This document shows positions 16,812 to 24,249 of a stretch of 64,000 bases of DNA, one piece after another. Under the pieces are notes generated by a model. The model was given only the letters and a program-made list of their open reading frames with translations. It ran no database searches and had not been told where the DNA came from. The position numbers were made by a program, and so were the translations under genes. The stretch is from the NCBI GenBank assembly GCA_016177705.1, contig JACOUT010000010.1:310001-374000 (forward strand), written 5' to 3'. Source of the DNA: Deltaproteobacteria bacterium. GTDB taxonomy: Bacteria > Myxococcota > UBA727 > VGSZ01. Each line of letters begins with the position of its first letter. Positions within the stretch are counted from its first letter, which is position 1.

Positions 16812-19414
16812 CGCCGCTGCTCGTCGAGCCACCAGCGCGAGAACGCCGCCGAGGCCCGCTGGCGCGCGCGCTTGTCCGCGTCCGGCCGATAGCCGAAGTC
16901 GTCGCCGACGAGCGCGGTCAGCTCGAGCGAGGCGATGGTGCGCAGCTCGCGGTCGTCGTGGTCGAGGCCCTCGAGCAGCCAGTCGACGCGGCTCTTCTTC
17001 CTCGCCTTGGCCCACCAGCGCTCCCAGCCACGCGCGCGCACGCCGAAGTCCTTGAGCGTGATGGCGCGCAAGGCGAGGCGCAGGTCCTCGGCCAGCTCGG
17101 CCTTGTCGCGGCTCTCGAGCGCCGCGATCAGGAGCGGCACGGCACCGACGTCACGGAAGGCGCCGAGGAGCTGCACGGCGCGTCGGCGCGCGTCGAGCAG
17201 CGAGCTGTGCAGCCGCTCGCGCAGGTGGGTCAGCACCGCGTCGAAGCGCGGGTGGGCGATGAACGGCACCAGGGCCTCGGTGGCGAGCGCGCGGATGCGC
17301 GGCTCGGTGTCGTGCAGGCGCGCGCGCAACAGGTCGATGCCGCGCACGTCGGGGTTCTGCGCGAACAACAGCACGGCGGCGAAGCGGTGCGCCGGGTAGC
17401 GCGAGTCGAGGTGGGGCGTGGCGGCTTCCAGGCCCGCGGCGCCGAGCTGCTCGAGCACGCCGATTAGCGGGCCGAGCTCGTCGCCGCGGCGCACGTACTC
17501 CCCGGGGTCGAACGGGTCGACGCGCAGGCGGCCGGGGAAGCGCTGGGCCAGCGCCGGGATGGCGTCTTGGCCCAGGCGCACCAACTGGCGCTGCGCGTAC
17601 TCCACCGTCGGTTGGTCGAGCGCCTCGAGCGTGTCGACCAAAAGCTCCACCGGGGACGGCGGTTCGGCCTCGATGACCTCGACCTGCTCCTCCTCCGGTC
17701 CGGGTGACAGGCGCTCGAGCGTCTCGGCGACCAGGTGCTGCGTGCCGGGAGCGGCGATCGGTGGCGCCCTCGACGCCGCGGGCGTGGCCGGCGCGTCGTA
17801 GCGGATCTCCTCCCAGCCCTCCTCGTCGTGAAACAGGCGTGTCTGTTGGTCCCTGGCGCCGCTGCCGCCCTGGTGGCCGCGCGCCACGGTCTCTTGCAGC
17901 GCGCCGCGCCACGCGTCAGCGGCGCGGTTGTCGGTGAGCTCCGAGAAGCTGGCGGCAACGGCGGCAGCGGCCGCCGCCCTGGCCGCGGCCGGCAGCATCG
18001 CCTCGATGGCAGGGCTGTTGAGCGAATCGAGCACCATCGGCGCGATCGGCTCGGCGACCGGCTCGGGTGGGCTCGTGCGCTGCGCAACGTAGTTGCGCGC
18101 GAACGGGCTGGTGCCGTCGGCCGCACGCTCCGCCGGCGAGGGCGGAAGCTGCACGGCCGGCATGGCGGTCATGGTGATCGGCCGCGGGGCCATCGAGGGT
18201 GGCGGCGGCGCCGGCACCGGCACGGTGACCTCGGCGGGCGCCGCCACCGCGGCCTCTCCCTCACCGGTGGTCTCGTCGAGGGTGCGCGCGATCACCGGCA
18301 TGCGCGCCGTGGTCTCCTCGTAGAAGCTGGGCGCCGGCGGCGGCAGCGGCGGTGGCGGCGGCGGTGGTGCCAGCGCGGGCGCCGCCTCGCGCGGCGGCAG
18401 GGTGGTCTTGTGGTGGCGAATGACGCGCTCGAAGGCGGGCGCCAGGCGCGCCGAGAACGCGACCAGATCGGCGAGCTGCGCGTAGTCGCGCGCGCGGATG
18501 CCGCCGTCGCCGATGAGCGCCGCCACCACCCGGTCGCCGATGGTCACGGGCACCACCAACACGCTCCTTGGGCGCCGGCGCCCGAGCCAGCCGAAGAAGG
18601 CGGCGTTGCCGGGCGCGAGCGCGGGCTTGCCCACGCTCGGCCCCGCGTTCTGCAGCGCGTGGAACAGCACGCTGTCCTCGGGGATGGCGAACGGTCGGTT
18701 GGCGAACTGCACGCCCTCGGCAGGGCCCGAGCGGTGCCAACCGACCACCTGGCTGCCGCGCAGCCCGACCACGGCTGCGAACGGCAGGAACTTGCGGGCG
18801 TAGGCGCAGGCGACGCGGGCGATGGCGTCGCGCGTGTCGGCGGCCGCCAGGTGGGCGAGCGCCTCCACCAGATCCCAGGAGGCAGCCGCGCTGACGTCGT
18901 CGCCAACCGCGGCGGTGGGGTCCGGTGTCGGCGCCGTCACGTCCGCCACCAAGGCGGCGAAGCGCTCGTCGAGCTCGCCGCCGTAGGCGGCGGCCAGCGC
19001 CTGGTGCAGGCGCAGCTCCGGCACCGCGTGCACCACGATGCCCTGACCGACCAGCGCCGCCACTTCGTCGATCAGGCCGTGGTCGACGGGTGACGCGGCG
19101 GCGACGTGCACGCCGCGCTCGTCGACGAACAGCGGGCACAGGCGCATGGCGCGGGCCATGCGCTCGGGCAGCTTGTGCACGGCGTCCGCGTCGGGGCGCA
19201 GCAGGCGCTCGAGCGAGACCGCCGGCGTGCGGTTGGCCTCGGCGATCAGCTCGGCCAGGCGGCGCTCGTCGACGGCGCCGAGCTCGAGCAGCAGCGTGTC
19301 GAGCGCGCCGCCGTGGAGCCCCTGCTGCTGCGCCGCCTCCTCGAGCGCGCGCGCGTCGACGCTGCCGGTGTCGAGCAACACCTTGGACAACGCCGAGTCG
19401 ACGCGCGATCCCAT
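16745..19414 (-). CDS. MshEN (GspE N-terminal) - GAF - HEAT-repeat protein
   Basis: 889 aa from the ATG at 19414. The frame runs further upstream only as a shadow of the divergent gene. Residues 1-165 match the MshEN/GspE-N domain: two repeats of an SKVLLDTGSVD / DTLLLELGAVD type, then a VHVAAASPVD strand. About 195-350 is a GAF-like domain (AAVVGLRGSQVVGWHRSG, then SVLVVPVTIGDRVVAALIGD). A long Pro/Ala-rich linker follows. About 590-860 are HEAT repeats (AATPHLDSRYPAHRFAAVLL, RIRALATEALVPF). MshEN domains of some ATPases bind cyclic di-GMP, but here no ATPase follows, so this is probably a sensory or regulatory protein. Its last 67 nt overlap the convergent lipoprotein gene. Confidence 0.82.
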   Translation of the reverse strand: MGSRVDSALSKVLLDTGSVDARALEEAAQQQGLHGGALDTLLLELGAVDERRLAELIAEANRTPAVSLERLLRPDADAVHKLPERMARAMRLCPLFVDERGVHVAAASPVDHGLIDEVAALVGQGIVVHAVPELRLHQALAAAYGGELDERFAALVADVTAPTPDPTAAVGDDVSAAASWDLVEALAHLAAADTRDAIARVACAYARKFLPFAAVVGLRGSQVVGWHRSGPAEGVQFANRPFAIPEDSVLFHALQNAGPSVGKPALAPGNAAFFGWLGRRRPRSVLVVPVTIGDRVVAALIGDGGIRARDYAQLADLVAFSARLAPAFERVIRHHKTTLPPREAAPALAPPPPPPPLPPPAPSFYEETTARMPVIARTLDETTGEGEAAVAAPAEVTVPVPAPPPPSMAPRPITMTAMPAVQLPPSPAERAADGTSPFARNYVAQRTSPPEPVAEPIAPMVLDSLNSPAIEAMLPAAARAAAAAAVAASFSELTDNRAADAWRGALQETVARGHQGGSGARDQQTRLFHDEEGWEEIRYDAPATPAASRAPPIAAPGTQHLVAETLERLSPGPEEEQVEVIEAEPPSPVELLVDTLEALDQPTVEYAQRQLVRLGQDAIPALAQRFPGRLRVDPFDPGEYVRRGDELGPLIGVLEQLGAAGLEAATPHLDSRYPAHRFAAVLLFAQNPDVRGIDLLRARLHDTEPRIRALATEALVPFIAHPRFDAVLTHLRERLHSSLLDARRRAVQLLGAFRDVGAVPLLIAALESRDKAELAEDLRLALRAITLKDFGVRARGWERWWAKARKKSRVDWLLEGLDHDDRELRTIASLELTALVGDDFGYRPDADKRARQRASAAFSRWWLDEQRRYGGGPVTSSPTASTGSRNSPD

Positions 19415-19499
19415 CGCCTGCGTTATCGCACGGGCGGCCGCCGGCCGCGATGGGCCCGAACTGGAGGGCGGTGACACCGAGGTGTAGCCTCGGCCTGGC

Positions 19500-21956
19500 A
19501 TGACGCACCGACGACGATCGCACGCATGGCTGCGCGCCCGCCGGGGCGAGGCCCTGGCCTGCGCGGCGCTGCTGCTGGCCGCGGCGACCGGACGCGCCGA
19601 GAGCCGCGCCCTCCTGGTGCGCATCGAGGAGGCGATGGACCTCACCGATCGCGTCATCGTCACCACGCCGGCGAAGCCCGTCTTCGAGGTGGTGCCCCTG
19701 AGTGACGGCGCCTCGATCGCGATCGAGCTCGAGGGCCTCGACGTCACCAACGCGCAGGTGGCGCAGCCGGTCGACGCCACGCTGTTCACCGGCATCCAGA
19801 TCGAGCCTACGCCCGCGGGCGGGCGCGTGGTGTTGACCTTCGCGGTCGCCGTCGGCGTCGAGGCCAAAGCGCACGGGCGCTCGCTCGAGGTGGCGGTCTG
19901 GCCCAAAGGGGCCGCCGAGGCCGACGTCGTGGTGGCCATGCGCGACGCCCAGCGAAAGGCGGCGCGCGACCGCGCCGAGGCCCACGCGGCGGCGCTGCGG
20001 GCCGAGGAGAAGGCGCGTGTGGCGGCCGCGGTCGCCGCCGCCGCGGAGGCGAAGCGCAAGGCCGACGAGGCCGCGAAGCAGGTCATCACGCAGGGCGAGC
20101 GCACCGCCGCCGCGATCGCCAGTGCCAGGGCCGAGGCGTTGGCCAAGGAGCAGGCCGAGGCGGCGGCGCGCGAGGCGGCCGTCGAGGCCGCCAGGCGCGC
20201 CGACCTCGAGAAGAACGCGCGCGCCGAAGCGGACGCCAAACGCCAGGCGTTGGAGAAGGCGGCGCGGGCCGCTGCCACCGAGGTCGCCAAGCGCGCGGGC
20301 ATCGCCGAGTCGGCGCTGCGGGCGGCGGACGCGAAGGCGAAGGCGGCGGAGACGCAGGCAAAGGCCGCTGAGGCGAAAGTGAAGGCCGCCGAGGCGGCTC
20401 GCCTGGCTGCGCTCGAAGCGCAGCGTCGCGCCGACGCCGCGAATGAGGAGGCGTCGCAGGCGCAGGCAAAGGCCAAGGCAGAGGCGAAAGCGAAGGCAGA
20501 GGCCGAAGCGGCGCGGGCGACCGCGCAAGCGGTGGCGCGAGACGCCGCGGCCGAGAAGGAGCGCCGCGCCGCCGCGGAGGCGAGTGCGAAGGCGGAGGCG
20601 CAGGCGAAGCGCGAGGCGGCGGAGGCCGCGCGCCTGGCCGTACTCGAGAGCAAGCGCAACGCCGAGCGCGACCAGCGCAAGGCTGCCGCCGAGCAGACGC
20701 GCCTTGCCGAGGAGCGCGTGCGGGCAGAGGCCGCCGCCCGGCGCAAGGCCGACGAGGCGGCGCAGTTGGTGGCGCTCGAAGAGGAGCGCAAGGCCGCGGA
20801 AGCCACACGGCTCGCGGCGGTGCGGGAGCGCGAGCAGCGGGAGGCGGCGGAGCGGCTCGCCCGCGAGCGCCTGAGCGCCGATCGGGAGACGCGCGAAGCG
20901 GCCCTCGAGGAGTTGCGTCGGGTGGCCGCCGAGGACCGCGCGCGCGCCGAGCTGCGGCGCAAGGCCGACGAAGCGGCCCGCGTCGCCGCGGCGACACTCC
21001 GCGCCCCGGTGACGACGTCCGCGCCGCCCACCGCCGTGGGCCCAGCGCCAGCGCCGCCGGCTCCGACGACGCGGGTGCCGCCGCCTGCGCCGCCGCCGGC
21101 GCCCAAGCCCGCGCCCGTTGCCGTGGAGCGGACGCCCGCGCCGCCGGCCGTAGTCCCGCCGCCCGCAGTCGCGCCGTCGCCGGTCGCGGTGGCGTCGCTC
21201 GCGCCCAAACCCGCGCCGCTCGGGCCGGTCTCCGAGGTCGCCCCACCTCGAGGCCCCCTCCCTCCGGTGCGCTCGGTGACGCCAAGCCCCTCCCCCGAAA
21301 TCGGGGGAGGCCAGAAGGAGCGCCGGTTGGGCTCCCCCGATCTCGGGGGAGCGGTGTCGCCCAAAGAGCTGACCCGGGGAGGGGGCGGCCCCGCACCGGC
21401 ACCGCCGCCGCCGCCAGCGGCGGGCCCCGTCCGCATCGCGCGCCTGACCGCCGGCGTCGCCCCCGTCGCCGCCAACGGCGACCTCCGTCGCGGCCGCAGC
21501 GTCGACCTCGTGCGGCCGAACCGCTACCGGCCCGCCGAGCAGGACGTCGACGCCGAGGAGGAGCTCGACGACGACGAGGAAGAGCAAGAGCAGCAAGAGC
21601 CCGGCCGCGGCGTGCTCACCCACATCGCCGTCGAGGCCGCCGGGGCGTCGCAGAGCCGCGTCGGTGTCCTCGTCGACGGTGGGGCTCACTACACGCTCAA
21701 GCGCAGCAACGCGGACGAGCTGGTGCTCACGCTCTACGACACGCGCGCCGCCAGCCTCGACGTGCGGCGCGTGCTCGACGCCCGCGAGCTCGGCGGCCGC
21801 ATCCGCCGGGTGCTGCCGAGCGTCGAGGAGGACGGTCGCCACCGTGTGGTGCTCACCATCGAGCTGAAGCAGCCCTCCAAGGTCCAGCTCTCGCAGGCCG
21901 ACGGCATGCTGTGGCTCGGCTTCGGCGATGCGTCCCCGCGCTCGACCGCGATGTAG
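19500..21956 (+). CDS. Envelope protein: AMIN-like domain, TolA-like helical stalk, C-terminal AMIN-like domain
   Basis: 818 aa. The N-terminus has a basic region, a hydrophobic segment (ACAALLLAAATGRAES) and then a beta-rich AMIN-like domain (about 35-145; VFEVVPLSDGASIAIELEG, GGRVVLTFAVAVG). About 150-500 is a very Ala/Glu/Lys/Arg-rich continuous helix like the TolA stalk. About 500-640 is Pro/Ala-rich. A short Asp/Glu run (EEELDDDEEE) precedes a second beta domain (about 705-815; ELVLTLYDTRAASLDVRRVL, HRVVLTIELKQPSKVQL), again AMIN-like. AMIN domains bind peptidoglycan or direct proteins to the envelope, so a periplasm-spanning structural role is inferred. Part of the Pro-rich linker is encoded by an interspersed palindromic repeat (about residues 583-632). 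Confidence 0.72.
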   Translation: MTHRRRSHAWLRARRGEALACAALLLAAATGRAESRALLVRIEEAMDLTDRVIVTTPAKPVFEVVPLSDGASIAIELEGLDVTNAQVAQPVDATLFTGIQIEPTPAGGRVVLTFAVAVGVEAKAHGRSLEVAVWPKGAAEADVVVAMRDAQRKAARDRAEAHAAALRAEEKARVAAAVAAAAEAKRKADEAAKQVITQGERTAAAIASARAEALAKEQAEAAAREAAVEAARRADLEKNARAEADAKRQALEKAARAAATEVAKRAGIAESALRAADAKAKAAETQAKAAEAKVKAAEAARLAALEAQRRADAANEEASQAQAKAKAEAKAKAEAEAARATAQAVARDAAAEKERRAAAEASAKAEAQAKREAAEAARLAVLESKRNAERDQRKAAAEQTRLAEERVRAEAAARRKADEAAQLVALEEERKAAEATRLAAVREREQREAAERLARERLSADRETREAALEELRRVAAEDRARAELRRKADEAARVAAATLRAPVTTSAPPTAVGPAPAPPAPTTRVPPPAPPPAPKPAPVAVERTPAPPAVVPPPAVAPSPVAVASLAPKPAPLGPVSEVAPPRGPLPPVRSVTPSPSPEIGGGQKERRLGSPDLGGAVSPKELTRGGGGPAPAPPPPPAAGPVRIARLTAGVAPVAANGDLRRGRSVDLVRPNRYRPAEQDVDAEEELDDDEEEQEQQEPGRGVLTHIAVEAAGASQSRVGVLVDGGAHYTLKRSNADELVLTLYDTRAASLDVRRVLDARELGGRIRRVLPSVEEDGRHRVVLTIELKQPSKVQLSQADGMLWLGFGDASPRSTAM
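21245..21395. repeat. Interspersed palindromic repeat, copy A, inside a coding region
   Basis: The core is two perfect 10-bp-arm palindromes, 21289-21310 (arm cctcccccga) and 21331-21352 (arm gctcccccga), separated by 20 nt. Outer G/C-rich arms (ggccccctccc on the left, ggggagggggc on the right) extend it to about 140-150 bp; the outer limits are approximate. The core is nearly identical in sequence and spacing to the copy near 39.3 kb. It lies in frame in the envelope protein gene and encodes a segment containing SPEIGGG and GSPDLGG. Confidence 0.8.
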
Positions 21957-21957
21957 G

Positions 21958-22935
21958 TCAGCGCGACATCGCGAGTGGCGTGCCCTGGGGATCCGGCTCG
22001 ACCGCGCCCGGTGGCAGCGGCACGCCGAGCAGGATCAGCGGATCGAGGAAGCTCCCGGCCGCGTTGGTCACGGCGAAATGCAGGTGTGGCCCCGTCGACC
22101 GCCCGGTGTTGCCGACCGCACCCATGGGCTCCCGCTCATCGACGAGCTGGCCCACGCGCACGAACAGATCCTGCAGGTGACTGTAGTGGGTGCGGATGCC
22201 GTCGCCGTGGTCGACCACGATGTGGCGCCCGTAGCCGCCTTGCCACCCGGCGTACACGACGGTGCCCGGCGCCGAGGCGTACACCATGACGCCCTCCGAG
22301 GCCCCCAAGTCCACGCCCGCGTGGAAGCGCTTGAAGCCGTTGATCGGATCGGTGCGCACGCCGAACGGGCTCGACACCATCATGGAGGCCAGCGGCTGCC
22401 GCAGCACCAGCGGCACGGAGGTGAGTCGCGGCGACGGCCGCAGCGTGCCCGGCGCGGCGATCATGCGCAGCTCGCCCACCTCCTCGTCGACGGCGAGCAG
22501 CGTTCGCCGCACGCGCTTCGCGAGATCGTCGGGGAGCGCCAAGCGCCGGCGCTGGTCGTTCTCGAGCTCGACCTCCAGGATCACGCGCGCCCGCACGAAG
22601 GCCCCGAGATCCGTGGCGACGGGCCGTTGCACGCAGGCCTCGTCGATCTGCTCGAGCACCTCGTCCCAGGCTTCGCCGTGCTGGCTCGCCGTCGGCGGCA
22701 CCGCTCGCAGCACGGCGCGCGCCGACACGAACATCTGCAGCGCGCGATCGACGGCGTGCCCCGGCGATGGCCGAGGTGCGCGCACGACGTGGACGGCCTT
22801 CTTGACGTTGGCGCGAGGCGGCGGGGCGCTTCGCGCCACGACCGGCGCGGCGTCGTCCCACGTGACGCTCGCGGAGGTGGCACAGCCAGCTCCTCCGAGG
22901 ACGGCGATCCCCATGATCAGCGCGCGCGGCGTCAC
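21958..22935 (-). CDS. M23 (LytM) family metallopeptidase lipoprotein
   Basis: 325 aa from the GTG at 22935, chosen because it gives an 18-residue lipoprotein signal ending in GGAGC. A helical middle region (about 60-190) is followed by an M23 peptidase domain: RFHAGVDLG (first zinc His and Asp), HGDGIRTHYSHL and GPHLHF (HxH motif). All zinc ligands are present, so it is probably an active peptidoglycan endopeptidase anchored in the outer or inner membrane. Its stop is 1 nt from the stop of the convergent AMIN-domain protein gene, another envelope protein. Confidence 0.92.
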   Translation of the reverse strand: MTPRALIMGIAVLGGAGCATSASVTWDDAAPVVARSAPPPRANVKKAVHVVRAPRPSPGHAVDRALQMFVSARAVLRAVPPTASQHGEAWDEVLEQIDEACVQRPVATDLGAFVRARVILEVELENDQRRRLALPDDLAKRVRRTLLAVDEEVGELRMIAAPGTLRPSPRLTSVPLVLRQPLASMMVSSPFGVRTDPINGFKRFHAGVDLGASEGVMVYASAPGTVVYAGWQGGYGRHIVVDHGDGIRTHYSHLQDLFVRVGQLVDEREPMGAVGNTGRSTGPHLHFAVTNAAGSFLDPLILLGVPLPPGAVEPDPQGTPLAMSR

Positions 22936-23001
22936 CCGCCAAGCGTACGTAGGATCCGACCCCGATCGCCAAATGCCGGCCAAAGTGTCCCAGCGCGGCC
23001 C

Positions 23002-23223
23002 TCACTTCTTCTTGTTCTTCTCGTACTTGAAGGACACCTTCAGCTTGGTGCGGTACTCGGTGGGCTTGCCCTCCTCGATGACGAGGTCCATGGCGACGAC
23101 CTCCGCGACGCGAAGGTCGCGGATGGACTTGGACGCGCGCGCCACTGCCGCGCCGGCCGCCTTCTCCCACGACGTCGTGCTCGAGCCGATGATCTCGATG
23201 ACCTTGTAGACGCTCTCGCCCAT
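23002..23223 (-). CDS. Dodecin family flavin-binding protein
   Basis: 73 aa. The sequence from MGESVYKVIEIIGSS through SWEKAAGAAVARASKSIRDL to the basic C-terminus (KVSFKYEKNKKK) matches dodecins, small proteins that assemble as dodecamers and store or buffer flavins or CoA. Length is typical. A good ribosome-binding site (GGGAGGAAGCC) precedes the ATG. It stands alone between the M23 lipoprotein and ExeA-like genes. Confidence 0.93.
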   Translation of the reverse strand: MGESVYKVIEIIGSSTTSWEKAAGAAVARASKSIRDLRVAEVVAMDLVIEEGKPTEYRTKLKVSFKYEKNKKK

Positions 23224-23290
23224 GGCTTCCTCCCGGTGTCGGTGAAGCGCCGTGCTACCGCAGTCCCTGCTCCGGCGTCGAGCGGCCCGC

Positions 23291-24232
23291 TCAGGCCTTC
23301 TGCAGGCCGGTGAGGATGTCGTCCACCGCGGCGATGTCGAGCCGCTTGCGGGGCAACTGCTGGTGCGCCTGGGCGGCGGCGCGTGCCGCCACCTCCGCTT
23401 CACTCGCCCGCGCCGCCATCAGCGGCACCGCCAGGTTGCCGCCGACCCGGCGCGCCAGCTCGGCGTCGACGTCGGCGCCGCGCGCCAGGAACGCCTCGAA
23501 CAGGGCGTTGTCGCACAGGGTGTTGATCATGCGCGGGATGCCGCCCGAGCCGGCGTGGATCAGGTCGATGGCGCCCGGCTGGAACAGCATGCGGGTAGCG
23601 CCGGCCAGGCGCAGCCGGTGCTTGATGTACGCCTCGGTGGCCTCGCGGTCGAAGGGTTGCAGCGACGAGCGCACCGCCACGCGCTGCGCGAGCGGCGGGT
23701 CGAGCATCAGGTTCTGCTCGATGTCCGGTAGGCCGAACAAGACGAAGGTGACCAGCTTGCGCTCGGGCACCTCGAGGTTGAGCAGGCCGCGGAACTCCTC
23801 CATCAGCTCGCGCGTCTGCAGCATCTGCGCTTCGTCGATCAGCACCACCGCCTTCTTGCCGGACTCGTAGATCTTGATGAGCCGCTGGTAGACCTGCCCG
23901 AGCAGCGTCAGCTTCTCGTGCGCCGGATCGGGCACGCCGAGCTGGAGCGCGATGCGGCGCAGCAGCCAGCCGGCGGTGATGCCGGAGTGCACGATGACCA
24001 AGAGGGCGGCCTCGTAGCTCTCCTCCGGCAGCGCGTCCAGCATGCGGCGCGCCAGCGTCGACTTGCCGGCGCCGATCTGGCCCACCAGCACCGCCAGCCC
24101 CTTCATGCCGTCGACGGCGTAGGTGAGGCGGGTGAGCGCCTCCGCGTGTTGCGCGCTGTTGTAATAGAAGCGGCTGACCGGCGCGTTCGAGAACGGCTCT
24201 TGGGTCATGCCGAAGTATTCGATGTAATTCAT
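23291..24232 (-). CDS. ExeA/GspA-like AAA ATPase
   Basis: 313 aa. It begins MNYIEYFGMTQEPFSNAP, the N-terminal hallmark of ExeA/GspA/MshM-type ATPases. Walker A is GQIGAGKST (51-59) and Walker B is VVLIDEAQM. A winged C-terminal part with FQPFDREATEAYIKHRLRLAG and the IPRMINTLCDNAL sensor-2 region follows. The family includes the ATPases of ExeAB (secretin assembly through peptidoglycan) and pilus systems. No C-terminal peptidoglycan-binding domain and no membrane segment are present, so it is cytoplasmic. It follows the giant TPR gene by 17 nt on the same strand and is probably in its operon. Confidence 0.88.
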   Translation of the reverse strand: MNYIEYFGMTQEPFSNAPVSRFYYNSAQHAEALTRLTYAVDGMKGLAVLVGQIGAGKSTLARRMLDALPEESYEAALLVIVHSGITAGWLLRRIALQLGVPDPAHEKLTLLGQVYQRLIKIYESGKKAVVLIDEAQMLQTRELMEEFRGLLNLEVPERKLVTFVLFGLPDIEQNLMLDPPLAQRVAVRSSLQPFDREATEAYIKHRLRLAGATRMLFQPGAIDLIHAGSGGIPRMINTLCDNALFEAFLARGADVDAELARRVGGNLAVPLMAARASEAEVAARAAAQAHQQLPRKRLDIAAVDDILTGLQKA

Positions 24233-24249
24233 GGGCGAAATTCTTCGGC

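Noticed and set aside
19415..21475. Upstream extension of the MshEN-GAF-HEAT frame
   Set aside because: It is a shadow of the opposite-strand envelope protein gene, with low-complexity Ser/Ala/Arg composition; the MshEN domain starts at the ATG at 19414.
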